64,000 bases of DNA from Thermohalobaculum sp039815685 (GTDB taxonomy: Bacteria; Pseudomonadota; Alphaproteobacteria; Rhodobacterales; Rhodobacteraceae), in NCBI GenBank assembly GCA_039815685.1, contig JBCBYV010000023.1:13552-77551 (forward strand), given 5' to 3'. The notes beneath the pieces are model-generated. The model worked only from the letters and a program-made list of their open reading frames with translations. It ran no database searches and was not told where the DNA came from. Below, in pieces: positions 39,190 through 47,728 of the stretch; position 1 is the stretch's first letter, and each line of letters opens with the position of its first letter. The position numbers and the translations under genes are program-made.

Positions 39190-41997
39190 ATGACGGACAA
39201 GGACGAGGCCCTTCGCGAAGCGCTGCTTGAGCTGAAACTGCTGCGCGAACGCGAGGCGGCGGCCCTGCGCGAAAGCAATGCGCTTCTAGCCGGGCTTTCC
39301 GGCATGAACGCGGCCGAGAGCCCTGACGACGCCCTGCCACAGCTCTTCGCGACGATCAGGTCGACCCTTGGATGCGACGCGGTGGTGTTGCTCAGCGGGC
39401 CTCGTGGAAAGGGCGCGTTCCGTCATGCCACCGATCCTTCGCTCGACGGCCTCACCCTCGACGCCTCCCTCGGTGCGCGCGACCGGTCTCTGCGCCTCGC
39501 CGACACGCACCGGCTCGGACAGTGGGAGGCCATGCCTGCAGCGATCCGGCCCTACCGCGCCATGCTCTCCGTCCCGCTCGCGCTGCCGGGCGAAGAGATG
39601 AGCGCGATCCTCTGTTTCTCGCGATCGCCTGCCGCCTTTGCGCCGGGCGACGCTCGGCTCCTGCAGCGTCTCTCGGCGCTCGCCGCCCAGGGGCTGGCCA
39701 CGCTGCAACTCGCTGAGCGCAACGCGCTTCTGGCGAGCGTCATAGACGGCTCATCCGCGAGCGTCTCGATTGCCGATGCCACCGATGACGAACTGCCGCT
39801 CATCTACGTCAACGACGCCTTCCTCGCGCTCAGCGGCTACGATCGCGAGTTCGTGCTTGGCCAGAACTGCCGGTTGCTCACAGCGGAGCCTGCCGGCTCC
39901 CCGGAGCGCGTAAGGTTGGCAGAGGCGGTTGCGGCGCGCACCTCCGGAGCATTCACGCTTTTGAACCGGCGCCGCGATGGTGGCCTCTTCTGGAACCGGC
40001 TCACGCTCTTTCCGGTGACAAACCGCTCCGGTCAGACCACTCATCTAGTTGCCACGCAGACGGATATCACCGCCGAGCGCGCCGCTGCCGAAGAGCGCGA
40101 CACGGCCCGTCGTCAACTGGTCGCCGCGCTCTCGGCCACATCGGAGGGCTTTCTCGTCGTCGATCCGGCGGGCGCCGTCATCTTCGCGAACGCCGCCTAT
40201 CGCGACTTCTTCGACGAGACCGGGACGCTTTTCGTGGAGGGCAACCTCTTCGTGACGGCATGGGAGCGTCGGCTCATGGCGCTTGGTGTGCACGGGCGTG
40301 CGGCACGTGGCGCGGCACGGGCAAGGTTGAATGCTCTCTTTGGACAGACCTCGAAGCATGAGGCGGAGCTTCCCGACGGCCGCATCCTCCTGATCAACGA
40401 TCGACCGACCGAGGATGGCGGCGCGGTCTCTATTGCAACGGACATCACGGCGCTGAAGGCGAGCGAGCGGGTGCTGGCACAGCGCGCCGCCGCCATCGAT
40501 GCGACCCAGGACGGCATTGCCGTGACCGACGAGCACGGGCGTTTCGTCTACATGAACCCAGCCCATCTCGCGCTGTTCGGCTACGAGAGTGAGGCCGAAG
40601 TCCTCGGACGGCCTTGGAGCATGCTCTACACCGCACCCAATGCCGAGCGTATCGAGCGCGATGGCATGCCAGCCCTGATGGCGTCGGGCCGTTGGCGGGC
40701 GGAGATCCCGGGATTACGGCGCGACGGCACCACGTTGGAGCAGGAGGTTTCCCTCAATTACCTGGCCGGCATCGGCATCGTCTGCGTCACGCGCGATGTC
40801 GGGGAGCGCCGGCAGGCCGAGCGGGAGAGGGCACGCCTGCGCGACCAGCTCCAGACCGCGCAGCGCCGCGAAGCCGTCGGCCAGCTTGCGGCGGGTGTCG
40901 CGCATGACTTCAATAACTTGTTGTCGGTCGTCAGCACGAGCGTGGCGCTTCTAGAGCTCGACCGGGCGCAGGCTATCGAGCAGCAAGAGCATCTCGACCG
41001 CATCTCCTCGGCGACCAAGCGGGCGAGCGCCCTCGTGGGTCGGCTCATGGACCTCGGGGCCCGCGACGTGGAGCTGCGGCGTGTCGACATGCGCGCGGTC
41101 GTTCGCGAGGCGATCGATCTCCTGCGCGCCGGCATGCCTGGGACGGTTGAGCTGAGCGCGGAGACGCCATCCGGGCCCATCGAGGTCGATGCCGATCCGA
41201 CGGAGATGCTGCAGATCATCCTGAATTTCGGCATCAATGCTCGCGATGCACTCGAAGGAGCCGACGGTTCAGTCGCCCTTCGCCTCTATACGGCGAGCTA
41301 CGAGTCCGCGCCGCCGGGCGTCCTGATCGGTGCGGTGGCCACAAACCGGCGCTACGGCGTGATCGAGGTGTCGGACACCGGAACGGGTATGTCGCGGGAG
41401 GCGCTCCGCGGTATCTTCAAGCCCTACTATACGACCAAGGGTGATGACGGCACAGGCCTTGGCCTCGTCGTGGTCTCAACCGTCGCCAACAAGATCGACG
41501 GGGCGGTCGCCGTATCCTCCACGCCAGGTCGCGGCAGCACCTTTCGCTTCTTCTGGCCGCTCGAACGGGACGAGCACCATGCGCCTCCGGTCGCAGCCGC
41601 CGCGATGCAGCAGAATGTCGATCTTGCCGGCAAGCTGGTGCTCGTCTGCGACGACATTCCGGATGTGGGGCGCACGATTGCAGCCCTGCTCGAGCAGGCT
41701 GGCGCAGAGGTCGCCGTTTGTGAGGATCCGCGCGATGCGCTGGAAGCCGTACGAGACGACCCCGCGAGCTGGAGCCTTCTGATCACGGATTTCGACATGC
41801 CATTCATCACGGGCGCGGAGCTTGCCGAAGCGGTGCGGCTTGCCTCGCCCGAGCTGCCCATTCTCCTCTGCAGTGCGCTGGCGGAGGCACGCCGGCACGC
41901 GGCGCATGTGGATGCGATCCTCTCCAAGCCCGTGACGTCCGACAGCTTGCGGGAGGCGGTCTCCCGCGCGATGCTGTCCCGGCGAGGAGCGGACTGA
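39190..41997 (+). CDS. Hybrid histidine kinase with LOV photoreceptor domain
   Basis: A 935-residue soluble kinase. Order: short coiled coil (1-37), GAF-like (40-175), LOV (178-296), PAS (305-420), PAS (428-540), HisKA with H572 (VAHDFNNLLSVV), HATPase with DTGTGMS and GDDGTGLGL, and a C-terminal REC with D867 (LLITDFDMPF). The PAS at 178-296 carries the LOV motif GQNCRLL with C227, plus N259, N269 and Q290 at the flavin-contact positions. This predicts blue-light sensing through a flavin-cysteinyl adduct. The HisKA type suits phosphorelay or HWE-independent kinases. There is no membrane segment. A LuxR-type regulator follows 5 bases later. The kinase and LOV assignments are strong; the output is inference. 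Confidence 0.94.
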   Translation: MTDKDEALREALLELKLLREREAAALRESNALLAGLSGMNAAESPDDALPQLFATIRSTLGCDAVVLLSGPRGKGAFRHATDPSLDGLTLDASLGARDRSLRLADTHRLGQWEAMPAAIRPYRAMLSVPLALPGEEMSAILCFSRSPAAFAPGDARLLQRLSALAAQGLATLQLAERNALLASVIDGSSASVSIADATDDELPLIYVNDAFLALSGYDREFVLGQNCRLLTAEPAGSPERVRLAEAVAARTSGAFTLLNRRRDGGLFWNRLTLFPVTNRSGQTTHLVATQTDITAERAAAEERDTARRQLVAALSATSEGFLVVDPAGAVIFANAAYRDFFDETGTLFVEGNLFVTAWERRLMALGVHGRAARGAARARLNALFGQTSKHEAELPDGRILLINDRPTEDGGAVSIATDITALKASERVLAQRAAAIDATQDGIAVTDEHGRFVYMNPAHLALFGYESEAEVLGRPWSMLYTAPNAERIERDGMPALMASGRWRAEIPGLRRDGTTLEQEVSLNYLAGIGIVCVTRDVGERRQAERERARLRDQLQTAQRREAVGQLAAGVAHDFNNLLSVVSTSVALLELDRAQAIEQQEHLDRISSATKRASALVGRLMDLGARDVELRRVDMRAVVREAIDLLRAGMPGTVELSAETPSGPIEVDADPTEMLQIILNFGINARDALEGADGSVALRLYTASYESAPPGVLIGAVATNRRYGVIEVSDTGTGMSREALRGIFKPYYTTKGDDGTGLGLVVVSTVANKIDGAVAVSSTPGRGSTFRFFWPLERDEHHAPPVAAAAMQQNVDLAGKLVLVCDDIPDVGRTIAALLEQAGAEVAVCEDPRDALEAVRDDPASWSLLITDFDMPFITGAELAEAVRLASPELPILLCSALAEARRHAAHVDAILSKPVTSDSLREAVSRAMLSRRGAD

Positions 41998-42002
41998 TCG
42001 GC

Positions 42003-42647
42003 ATGTCAGGTGAACGCGGAGGGGACGGGCGCTTGAAAATTCTGCTGGCCGACGACCACGAGCTTGTCCGTGACACCATCAAGGCCTTCCTCGAGCGCGA
42101 GGGCGGCTTCGCGCTTACCGTCGCCGACGATTTTTCTGCCGCCCGTGCGGCGATGGAGGCCGACGGTCCGTTCGATCTCGTCCTGCTGGACTACACGATG
42201 CCCGGTATGGACGGACTGAACGGGCTCGATGCGGCGCTTGAACTCAATGCCGGCCAACCCGTCGCGATCATGTCCGGAACGGCCGACAAGACAGTTGCCC
42301 AACAGGCGCTGGATCGGGGCGCTGGTGGTTTTTTGCCGAAGACGATGGCCGCGAAATCGCTCCTCAATGCGGTGCGGTTCATGGCGACCGGCGAAAAGTA
42401 TGCCCCGCTCGATTTCATGACGGCGCCGGATGTGGAGGAGGTTCACCCGCTGGCCGCCTCCATGTCGGAACGGGAGCGTCAGGTGCTGAACGGGCTCTGC
42501 CGAGGCCTCTCGAACAAGGAGATCGCTCGCGAGCTTGATTTACAGGAAGTGACCATCAAGCTCCACGTAAAGACGCTCTGCCGCAAGCTCGACGCCCGAA
42601 ACCGGACGCAAGCGGCGATGATCGCGAAGGATGCCGGCCTCTTCTGA
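42003..42647 (+). CDS. LuxR/NarL-type response regulator
   Basis: A 214-residue regulator. The receiver domain (about 11-130) has the acidic pair LLADDHE, the phospho-acceptor Asp in LVLLDYTMPGMDGL, and the conserved Thr/Ser and Lys in IMSGTADK and GGFLPKTM. The C-terminal LuxR helix-turn-helix (150-210) reads SERERQVLNGLCRGLSNKEI, then ARELDLQEVTIKLHVKTLCR. It starts five bases after the LOV kinase and is certainly co-transcribed. A 7-2-7 palindrome of the kind such dimers bind follows its stop by 8 bases, ahead of gumC, so it is the natural candidate regulator of the exopolysaccharide genes. Confidence 0.95.
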   Translation: MSGERGGDGRLKILLADDHELVRDTIKAFLEREGGFALTVADDFSAARAAMEADGPFDLVLLDYTMPGMDGLNGLDAALELNAGQPVAIMSGTADKTVAQQALDRGAGGFLPKTMAAKSLLNAVRFMATGEKYAPLDFMTAPDVEEVHPLAASMSERERQVLNGLCRGLSNKEIARELDLQEVTIKLHVKTLCRKLDARNRTQAAMIAKDAGLF

Positions 42648-42654
42648 ACGCGAT

Positions 42655-42670
42655 CTATCCGAACGGATAG
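42655..42670. promoter_or_regulatory. Exopolysaccharide-region palindrome, site 2
   Basis: CTATCCG-AA-CGGATAG, two perfectly complementary 7-base arms around a 2-base centre. It lies between the response-regulator stop and the gumC-like start, 97 bases before the latter. This is the most symmetric of the three sites. Confidence 0.65.
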
Positions 42671-42766
42671 CCCGCTAGCCAATCGCCCTGCCGCTCTGGC
42701 CGGTTGCGCCCGCGCAAGGAGCTCTGCGCGACGCTATCCCTCCGCCTGCAAGAGGGGAGCTTCGCC

Positions 42767-44257
42767 ATGAACATGCGTGTCGATATCCGGCAACCGGTGC
42801 TCGAGCTCAGGTCCGAATGGGCGGCGCCGTCGCAGCAGCGCATCGGTCTCTTCCGTCGATCGTTCCGGGCGCTATCGGTCCGCCGCCTCTGCTTCGGGGG
42901 GCGCATCGACGATAGGGGCCGCCTTCCTCGTTACGCGTTCCTCGCGTTGCTCGGGGTGTTGGCGCTCTGGGTGCCCGTAGCTGCGTATCTGAAGCTTGCT
43001 CCGGTGCGTTTCGCTTCTTCGGTGTCCCTGATCCTGCCCGGTTCCGGAGCCTCGAACTCGATCAGCCTCTCCGAGATCGGGCAGGCTTCTTCTTACGCGA
43101 ACTCACCTTATGCCAGTCCTTCGCTGAGCCCGACGGTTACCTATAAGCGCCTCCTCGGCTCCCAGCGGGTTCTGGCCGCCGCCGCGGCCCGGCTTGGTGA
43201 GGAAGGCGCGCTCGATGAGCCGCGCGTGCGACTTGTCGATCAGACGGGCCTTGTGATCTTCGAGATGCGCGGTGTGGCGCCGGAAGATGCGCAGCGCCGC
43301 GCGGAAGCGCTGACGGCCGCTTTTCTGACCGATCTCGAAACCCTGCGCCGAGATGAGCAGATCCGCCGGGCGGACAGTGCGCATTCCGCCATTGCCGAGT
43401 ATGAGGGTGCGGTCGCCGCGATCAGGCGCGATATCACGGCACTTCAACGCGACAGCGGCCTTAGCTCACCTGAGCAGTACGCGGAGATCGTGAGCGATCG
43501 CGAGGCTCTGGCAGCGCGGCTCCGCGATCTGGACGCCGAGTTTCAGGAGACCCGGAGCCGCGTCGCGACGCTTGAGACGGTCCTAGGCATCGACGCGCGT
43601 GTCGCGGCTTCGGCGCTCAAGCTCCATGCGGACCCTGAATTCCGCACGCTGGCCGCGGCGATGTCGTCGGCGGCCGCCGAGCTTGCAGCGGCGCGCGGGG
43701 AGTTCGGCGAGCAGCATCCTGTGCTCGTGCAGGCCCGGGATCACTACAGCGGCACCATCGGGCGGATGGAAGCCCGAGCGACCGCACTCACCGGCATCGC
43801 CAGCCGGGAGCTTGCGGGCAAGATCGATCTTGGCGCCGAGGAGGAGCGCGCAAGCCTTCTTGCCGATCTTATCCGCCTCGTCGCGGAGCGCGATGGCCTG
43901 GCCGAACAGCGCGCGGTGATGGCTGAGAAGATGCGCGCTGCCGATGCGCGCGTCGTTGGTCTCATGGAGGCTGCCGCCCGGCTCGACGACCTTCGGCGCG
44001 ACTATCAGGTCGCAGAGGCTGTCTTTGCCTCGGCGCTCGCGCGGGTCGACACATCGAAGGCTGATCTCTTTGCGTCCTACCCGCTGGTGCAGGTGCTGGA
44101 GAGTGCCTCTTTGCCAGAGAGCCCGTCGTCTCCGCGGAAGATGATCGCCATCGGCGCGGGTATCGCCGGGACGCTTTGCCTTCTCTTCGCTTTGGGGCTC
44201 GCATGGCTGCGTCGCCCGATGATCGACTGGCTGATCCGCAGGGTGACCGGCGCATGA
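42767..44257 (+). CDS. GumC/Wzz-type polysaccharide chain-length protein
   Basis: A 496-residue polysaccharide co-polymerase. A membrane segment lies at about 56-75 (YAFLALLGVLALWVPVAAYL), then a periplasmic Wzz domain, a long alpha-helical coiled-coil region (about 180-420) and a second membrane segment near 460-482 preceded by the family PxxP-like SASLPESPSSPRKM. There is no C-terminal tyrosine-kinase domain, unlike Wzc. It controls chain length and links the inner-membrane polymerase with the Wza exporter. The ATG at 42767 follows GAGGGGAG. Its stop overlaps the next ATG. Confidence 0.9.
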   Translation: MNMRVDIRQPVLELRSEWAAPSQQRIGLFRRSFRALSVRRLCFGGRIDDRGRLPRYAFLALLGVLALWVPVAAYLKLAPVRFASSVSLILPGSGASNSISLSEIGQASSYANSPYASPSLSPTVTYKRLLGSQRVLAAAAARLGEEGALDEPRVRLVDQTGLVIFEMRGVAPEDAQRRAEALTAAFLTDLETLRRDEQIRRADSAHSAIAEYEGAVAAIRRDITALQRDSGLSSPEQYAEIVSDREALAARLRDLDAEFQETRSRVATLETVLGIDARVAASALKLHADPEFRTLAAAMSSAAAELAAARGEFGEQHPVLVQARDHYSGTIGRMEARATALTGIASRELAGKIDLGAEEERASLLADLIRLVAERDGLAEQRAVMAEKMRAADARVVGLMEAAARLDDLRRDYQVAEAVFASALARVDTSKADLFASYPLVQVLESASLPESPSSPRKMIAIGAGIAGTLCLLFALGLAWLRRPMIDWLIRRVTGA

Positions 44258-45528
44258 CTGCCCGTGCTACCAACTCCGCCGAGGCCATGGTCTCCTGGAC
44301 GATCCGGGCGACCTGGCCGTTCTATGCCATCGGCGCGCTCTACGTGGTCGGGCCGGTCTTCGCCTGGCTACTCGCGGGCCTCGCCTTCATCTCCCTCTAT
44401 CTCGGTCCTGCCATGCGGCCGGATCTGCGTCCGATGGGTCCAATCCCACCCGTTGTCTGGGGTTGGGTCGGCGGCATGCTCGTCATGCTGGTCGCCCTCT
44501 GGATCGGTCATCTGGACTGGTCGCTGGCTGCCGCCACCACGATCAAATCGAGTATCGGATGGGCGAAGGGCTGGGCGCTGATGGCGCTCTTTCCGCTCGC
44601 CGGTGCAGTCCTGCCGATCCGCCGAGCGCCGATCGTCAGGGCGCAGTGCGTCGTCGGTCTTTGGACGCTTGGCCTGCTTCCGATCCTGCTCGCCGCACCC
44701 TATGCTGGTCTTCCCTCGGTCCTTTTCGTCTCACCGTTGAAGATGGTGGGTGGGCCGGGGCCGGAGTACTTCACGCTCTTTCTCTACATCCCCGATCCGG
44801 CGACCATGACGCCGCGCTGGTCGTTCTATGCGCCCTGGTGCCCGTTCGCGGGGCTGCTGGGCGTTGTCATGGTGCTCTTTGCGCTGGAGGAGAAGGACTG
44901 GCGCTGGATGGGCGTCGGCATCCTCGGAGGGGTGGCGATGATCCTCCTCTCCAAATCTCGCATGAGCCTCGTCGCCCTTGTCGTCTGCTCGGTCGGCCCG
45001 CGGATGATGCCTATGCTACTGCGCGCCTGGGCCTGGGGGCTCGCGAGCATCGCCATCACCTCGCTGGCGGCCCTCGGCGTGCCGCTCCTCAACCTCTTCA
45101 CGGGCGCCGTCGAGCGCTTCAAGAATGCGCGCGCCGACAGCACCCGCGTGCGTGAGACGCTGCAGCGGATCGCCGAGGAGCGCTGGCGCACCGAGGCTGT
45201 CTGGTTCGGCCATGGCACGGTCGAACCTGGTCCCCATCTGGTCGAGTACATGCCGATCGGCAGCCACCACACCTGGTTCGGCCTCCTGTTCGTGAAGGGT
45301 CTCGTCGGCCTCTTCGCGCTTGTCGTCCCGCTTGTCTGGCAGCTCTGGCTGGCGCTGGTCGATGCAGCCCGCAGCACGCGTGGGCGCCTGCCGCTCGGAA
45401 TCATGCTGATCTTCGTGATCCTGTCCTTCGGGGAGAACATCGAGATCGAGGTCTACATGCTCTGGCCCGCGCTCGTGATCCTCGGCATCCATGCTCGCGA
45501 GCTGCGGGACAACACCTTCGAAGACTGA
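44254..45528 (+). CDS. O-antigen ligase/Wzy-like polymerase
   Basis: A 424-residue inner-membrane protein with about ten hydrophobic segments, and a large periplasmic loop region before the late GSHHTWFGLLFVKGLVGL motif, which resembles the HNxxL signature of the O-antigen ligase (WaaL/Wzy) family. It probably polymerises or ligates the lipid-linked repeat units made by the adjacent glycosyltransferases. Its ATG overlaps the gumC-like stop (ATGA), so both are coupled. It ends before a bidirectional hairpin. Polymerase and ligase cannot be told apart by sequence; the genomic context favours the polymerase. Confidence 0.85.
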   Translation: MTARATNSAEAMVSWTIRATWPFYAIGALYVVGPVFAWLLAGLAFISLYLGPAMRPDLRPMGPIPPVVWGWVGGMLVMLVALWIGHLDWSLAAATTIKSSIGWAKGWALMALFPLAGAVLPIRRAPIVRAQCVVGLWTLGLLPILLAAPYAGLPSVLFVSPLKMVGGPGPEYFTLFLYIPDPATMTPRWSFYAPWCPFAGLLGVVMVLFALEEKDWRWMGVGILGGVAMILLSKSRMSLVALVVCSVGPRMMPMLLRAWAWGLASIAITSLAALGVPLLNLFTGAVERFKNARADSTRVRETLQRIAEERWRTEAVWFGHGTVEPGPHLVEYMPIGSHHTWFGLLFVKGLVGLFALVVPLVWQLWLALVDAARSTRGRLPLGIMLIFVILSFGENIEIEVYMLWPALVILGIHARELRDNTFED

Positions 45529-45586
45529 AACTCCGAAGACCAAAGCTTCGAACACTGAGCCGGCTGGCTCTGATCAGAACGTGAAG

Positions 45587-45610
45587 GGGCGCAGGCATTC
45601 GCCTGCGCCC
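45587..45610. terminator. Bidirectional terminator between convergent EPS operons
   Basis: GGGCGCAGGC (45587-45596) pairs perfectly with GCCTGCGCCC (45601-45610) around the loop ATTC. It lies between the rightward polymerase and leftward glycosyltransferase genes and could serve both. Confidence 0.7.
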
Positions 45611-45637
45611 TAAACCTATTCCGTCATGGCGTGTGCT

Positions 45638-46651
45638 TCAGGCGGCGGTGGCGAAGCCGACTGGAGCGGCGAGGTCGTCCAGGAGCTCGAGCCATGCCGC
45701 CTGGAAGGCCCGTGCGGCGCGCCGCGCACGCTGCCGGCCCTGCAGGATGCGCTCGGCCTCGCCGCCATGGCGGAGGCGCCGCAGGGTCTCGGTCCACGCC
45801 TCCACCGAGTTGGCGCCCACGGCGATTGCCCCGTGCCGCTGATGCTCTGCAAGCCCATCGACGCCGGAGACGATAAGGAGACGACCGGCGGCCTGTGCCT
45901 CGAGCGCGACGAGACCGAAGGCCTCCCGCCGCGACGGCATGAGCACCGCATCGCAGGCGGCGATGGCTTCCGCGGGGCTGTCGGCCCATCCGACGAGGCG
46001 AATGCGCGCGTCCCCCTCCGCCAGCGCCTCGAGCCGATCACGCTCCGGCCCCTCGCCGAAGACCATCAGGCTCTCGTCATCGCCCGCCGCCGCCCGGAAG
46101 GCGCGGATCGCCACATCGAAGCCCTTTTGAGCGTCCAGGCGACCGATCAGACACCAGACTTTCGGGGCGCCCTCCAGGCGGGGTGTGAGCGCTAGGAACG
46201 GGCTCAGATCGACGCTCGGGTTGATCGTGACCACACGCTCAGCCGGCGCAAAGCCGCGGCGGCGGATCCAGGCGGCCTGTGGGGCGCTGACGGCGACGAT
46301 GCGGTCGAACATCGCGTAGCTGACCCGCATGAGCGTCGCGAAGCGCTGCCGCGGCACGGCATGCATGGCGACGAAGCTCTCGGTGTAGCTATGCTCGACA
46401 TGCACCATCGGCACGTCCGGATTGAGCGCGCGAAGGCCGGTGAGGAGCGGCACGTTCATCCAGGTGACGGTGAGATGCGAGACGATCACATCGGCCTCCA
46501 GGCGCGGCGCGACTAGGGCGCCACGCCTGATCCGTCGGATCTCATGGCTGTGATCGCGTCCGATTGCCGGTCCCTCCGCCATATGCCGGAGCATCCGCAT
46601 CACGCCCCCGGGCGCAATGTCGTCGATGAGGTGAACAACCTTCCTGGTCAT
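45638..46651 (-). CDS. Glycosyltransferase family 1/4 (GT-B fold)
   Basis: A 337-residue GT-B glycosyltransferase. The N-terminal half has the VHLIDDIAPGGVMRML acceptor-side glycine-rich region and VVHVEHSY-like HVEHSYTESF; the C-terminal GT4 domain has CLIGRLDAQKGFDVAIRAF, VLMPSRREAFGLVALEAQAA (E-x7-E) and a C-terminal helix. It transfers a sugar from a nucleotide donor during repeat-unit assembly; donor unknown. AAGGAAG precedes the ATG at 46651. It is the last gene of the leftward operon wzx, GT2, GT2, GT4. Confidence 0.92.
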   Translation of the reverse strand: MTRKVVHLIDDIAPGGVMRMLRHMAEGPAIGRDHSHEIRRIRRGALVAPRLEADVIVSHLTVTWMNVPLLTGLRALNPDVPMVHVEHSYTESFVAMHAVPRQRFATLMRVSYAMFDRIVAVSAPQAAWIRRRGFAPAERVVTINPSVDLSPFLALTPRLEGAPKVWCLIGRLDAQKGFDVAIRAFRAAAGDDESLMVFGEGPERDRLEALAEGDARIRLVGWADSPAEAIAACDAVLMPSRREAFGLVALEAQAAGRLLIVSGVDGLAEHQRHGAIAVGANSVEAWTETLRRLRHGGEAERILQGRQRARRAARAFQAAWLELLDDLAAPVGFATAA

Positions 46652-46686
46652 TGCAGTCTTCCTTCTCTTGGGCTGGGCTGTGAGGC

Positions 46687-47703
46687 TCAGGCAAAGCGGC
46701 TGCGCGCGGTGAGGATCGCCCGCTCGGCCAGCGCGTAGCCGTCGCGCCCGAAGGCGGAGAGCAGGGCGGCAGCCGCGACGGTGCTGCAGGTCTTGGCGGG
46801 CTCAGCCAGCAGCGGGCGGTGCGAGGCGTTGAGGGCGCGGGCCAGAAGCGACAGGGCGAGGCGTCCGTCGCGCTGTGAGACGGCGCGGCGCGCAAGATAG
46901 CGAAGCTGGTAGGCGCGCGCTGCCGGTGCGTGACGCGCCACGAATGCCGGCGCGATCTCGGCCATGCGGTCGATCATACGCTCCCAGCTTTCGTACTGCT
47001 TCTCCAGGTTGGCCGAGAGACCACCCGGGTTGACCCGGTACCGCGTGAGAAGTCCCGGCACCCCTTCGATCTTCCAGTCGGTGCTCAGCACGAAGCGCGC
47101 CCAGCACTCGATATCCTCGGACTGGCGGAAGCGCTCATCGAACCACCACGGGCGGCTGTCAGTCGCAGGGCGCCAGGCGATCCGGTCAAATGTCGCGCGG
47201 CGCACGACGGCGGCGGAGCCGTTACCGATCGGGTTGCGGCAGAGGACGTCGAGCGCCGTGATGCCCTTCAGCTTCGGCGACTGGGCGAGCCCGAGGGGGC
47301 GGCTTGCGGCATCGATGAAGCGCGAGCCGGAGAAGCTGATGCCGACCTCGGGATCGGCGTCGAGATGGGCGACATGCGCAGCGAGCTTGCCCGGCTCCCA
47401 CAGGTCATCCGCATCGCAGAAGCCTACATAGGCGCCGCGCGCCGCCATGAGACCACCGTTGCGCGCCCCGGCCAGCCCCCGGTTCGCCTGCCGGACCACT
47501 CGGATCCGCGGATCGTCATAGAGCGCGACGACGTCGAGCGTTCGATCTGGTGTGCCGTCGTCCACGACGACGATCTCAAAGTCCGTGAAGGTCTGCGCGA
47601 GAAGGCTCTCGAGCGTCTCTGCGATCGTAGCGGCCGCGTTGTAGGCGGGGACGATGATCGAGGCGCGGGGCGCTCGGCTGAAGCTGTGTGAAACAGGGGG
47701 CAT
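46687..47703 (-). CDS. Glycosyltransferase family 2
   Basis: A 338-residue GT-A enzyme. The signature is ASIIVPAYNAAATIAETLES, IVVVDDGTPDRTLDVV and the donor-metal motif GFCDADDLWEPGK; EDIECWARF is the likely catalytic ED. The remaining C-terminal 120 residues are alpha-helical and shared in layout with the neighbouring GT2. The ATG at 47703 follows AAAGGACG; the frame is open to 48285 upstream, but that part is the other gene read in a wrong frame. It belongs to the leftward exopolysaccharide operon. Confidence 0.92.
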   Translation of the reverse strand: MPPVSHSFSRAPRASIIVPAYNAAATIAETLESLLAQTFTDFEIVVVDDGTPDRTLDVVALYDDPRIRVVRQANRGLAGARNGGLMAARGAYVGFCDADDLWEPGKLAAHVAHLDADPEVGISFSGSRFIDAASRPLGLAQSPKLKGITALDVLCRNPIGNGSAAVVRRATFDRIAWRPATDSRPWWFDERFRQSEDIECWARFVLSTDWKIEGVPGLLTRYRVNPGGLSANLEKQYESWERMIDRMAEIAPAFVARHAPAARAYQLRYLARRAVSQRDGRLALSLLARALNASHRPLLAEPAKTCSTVAAAALLSAFGRDGYALAERAILTARSRFA

Positions 47704-47728
47704 GGGCTGCGTCCTTTCGTTGGGCTGA

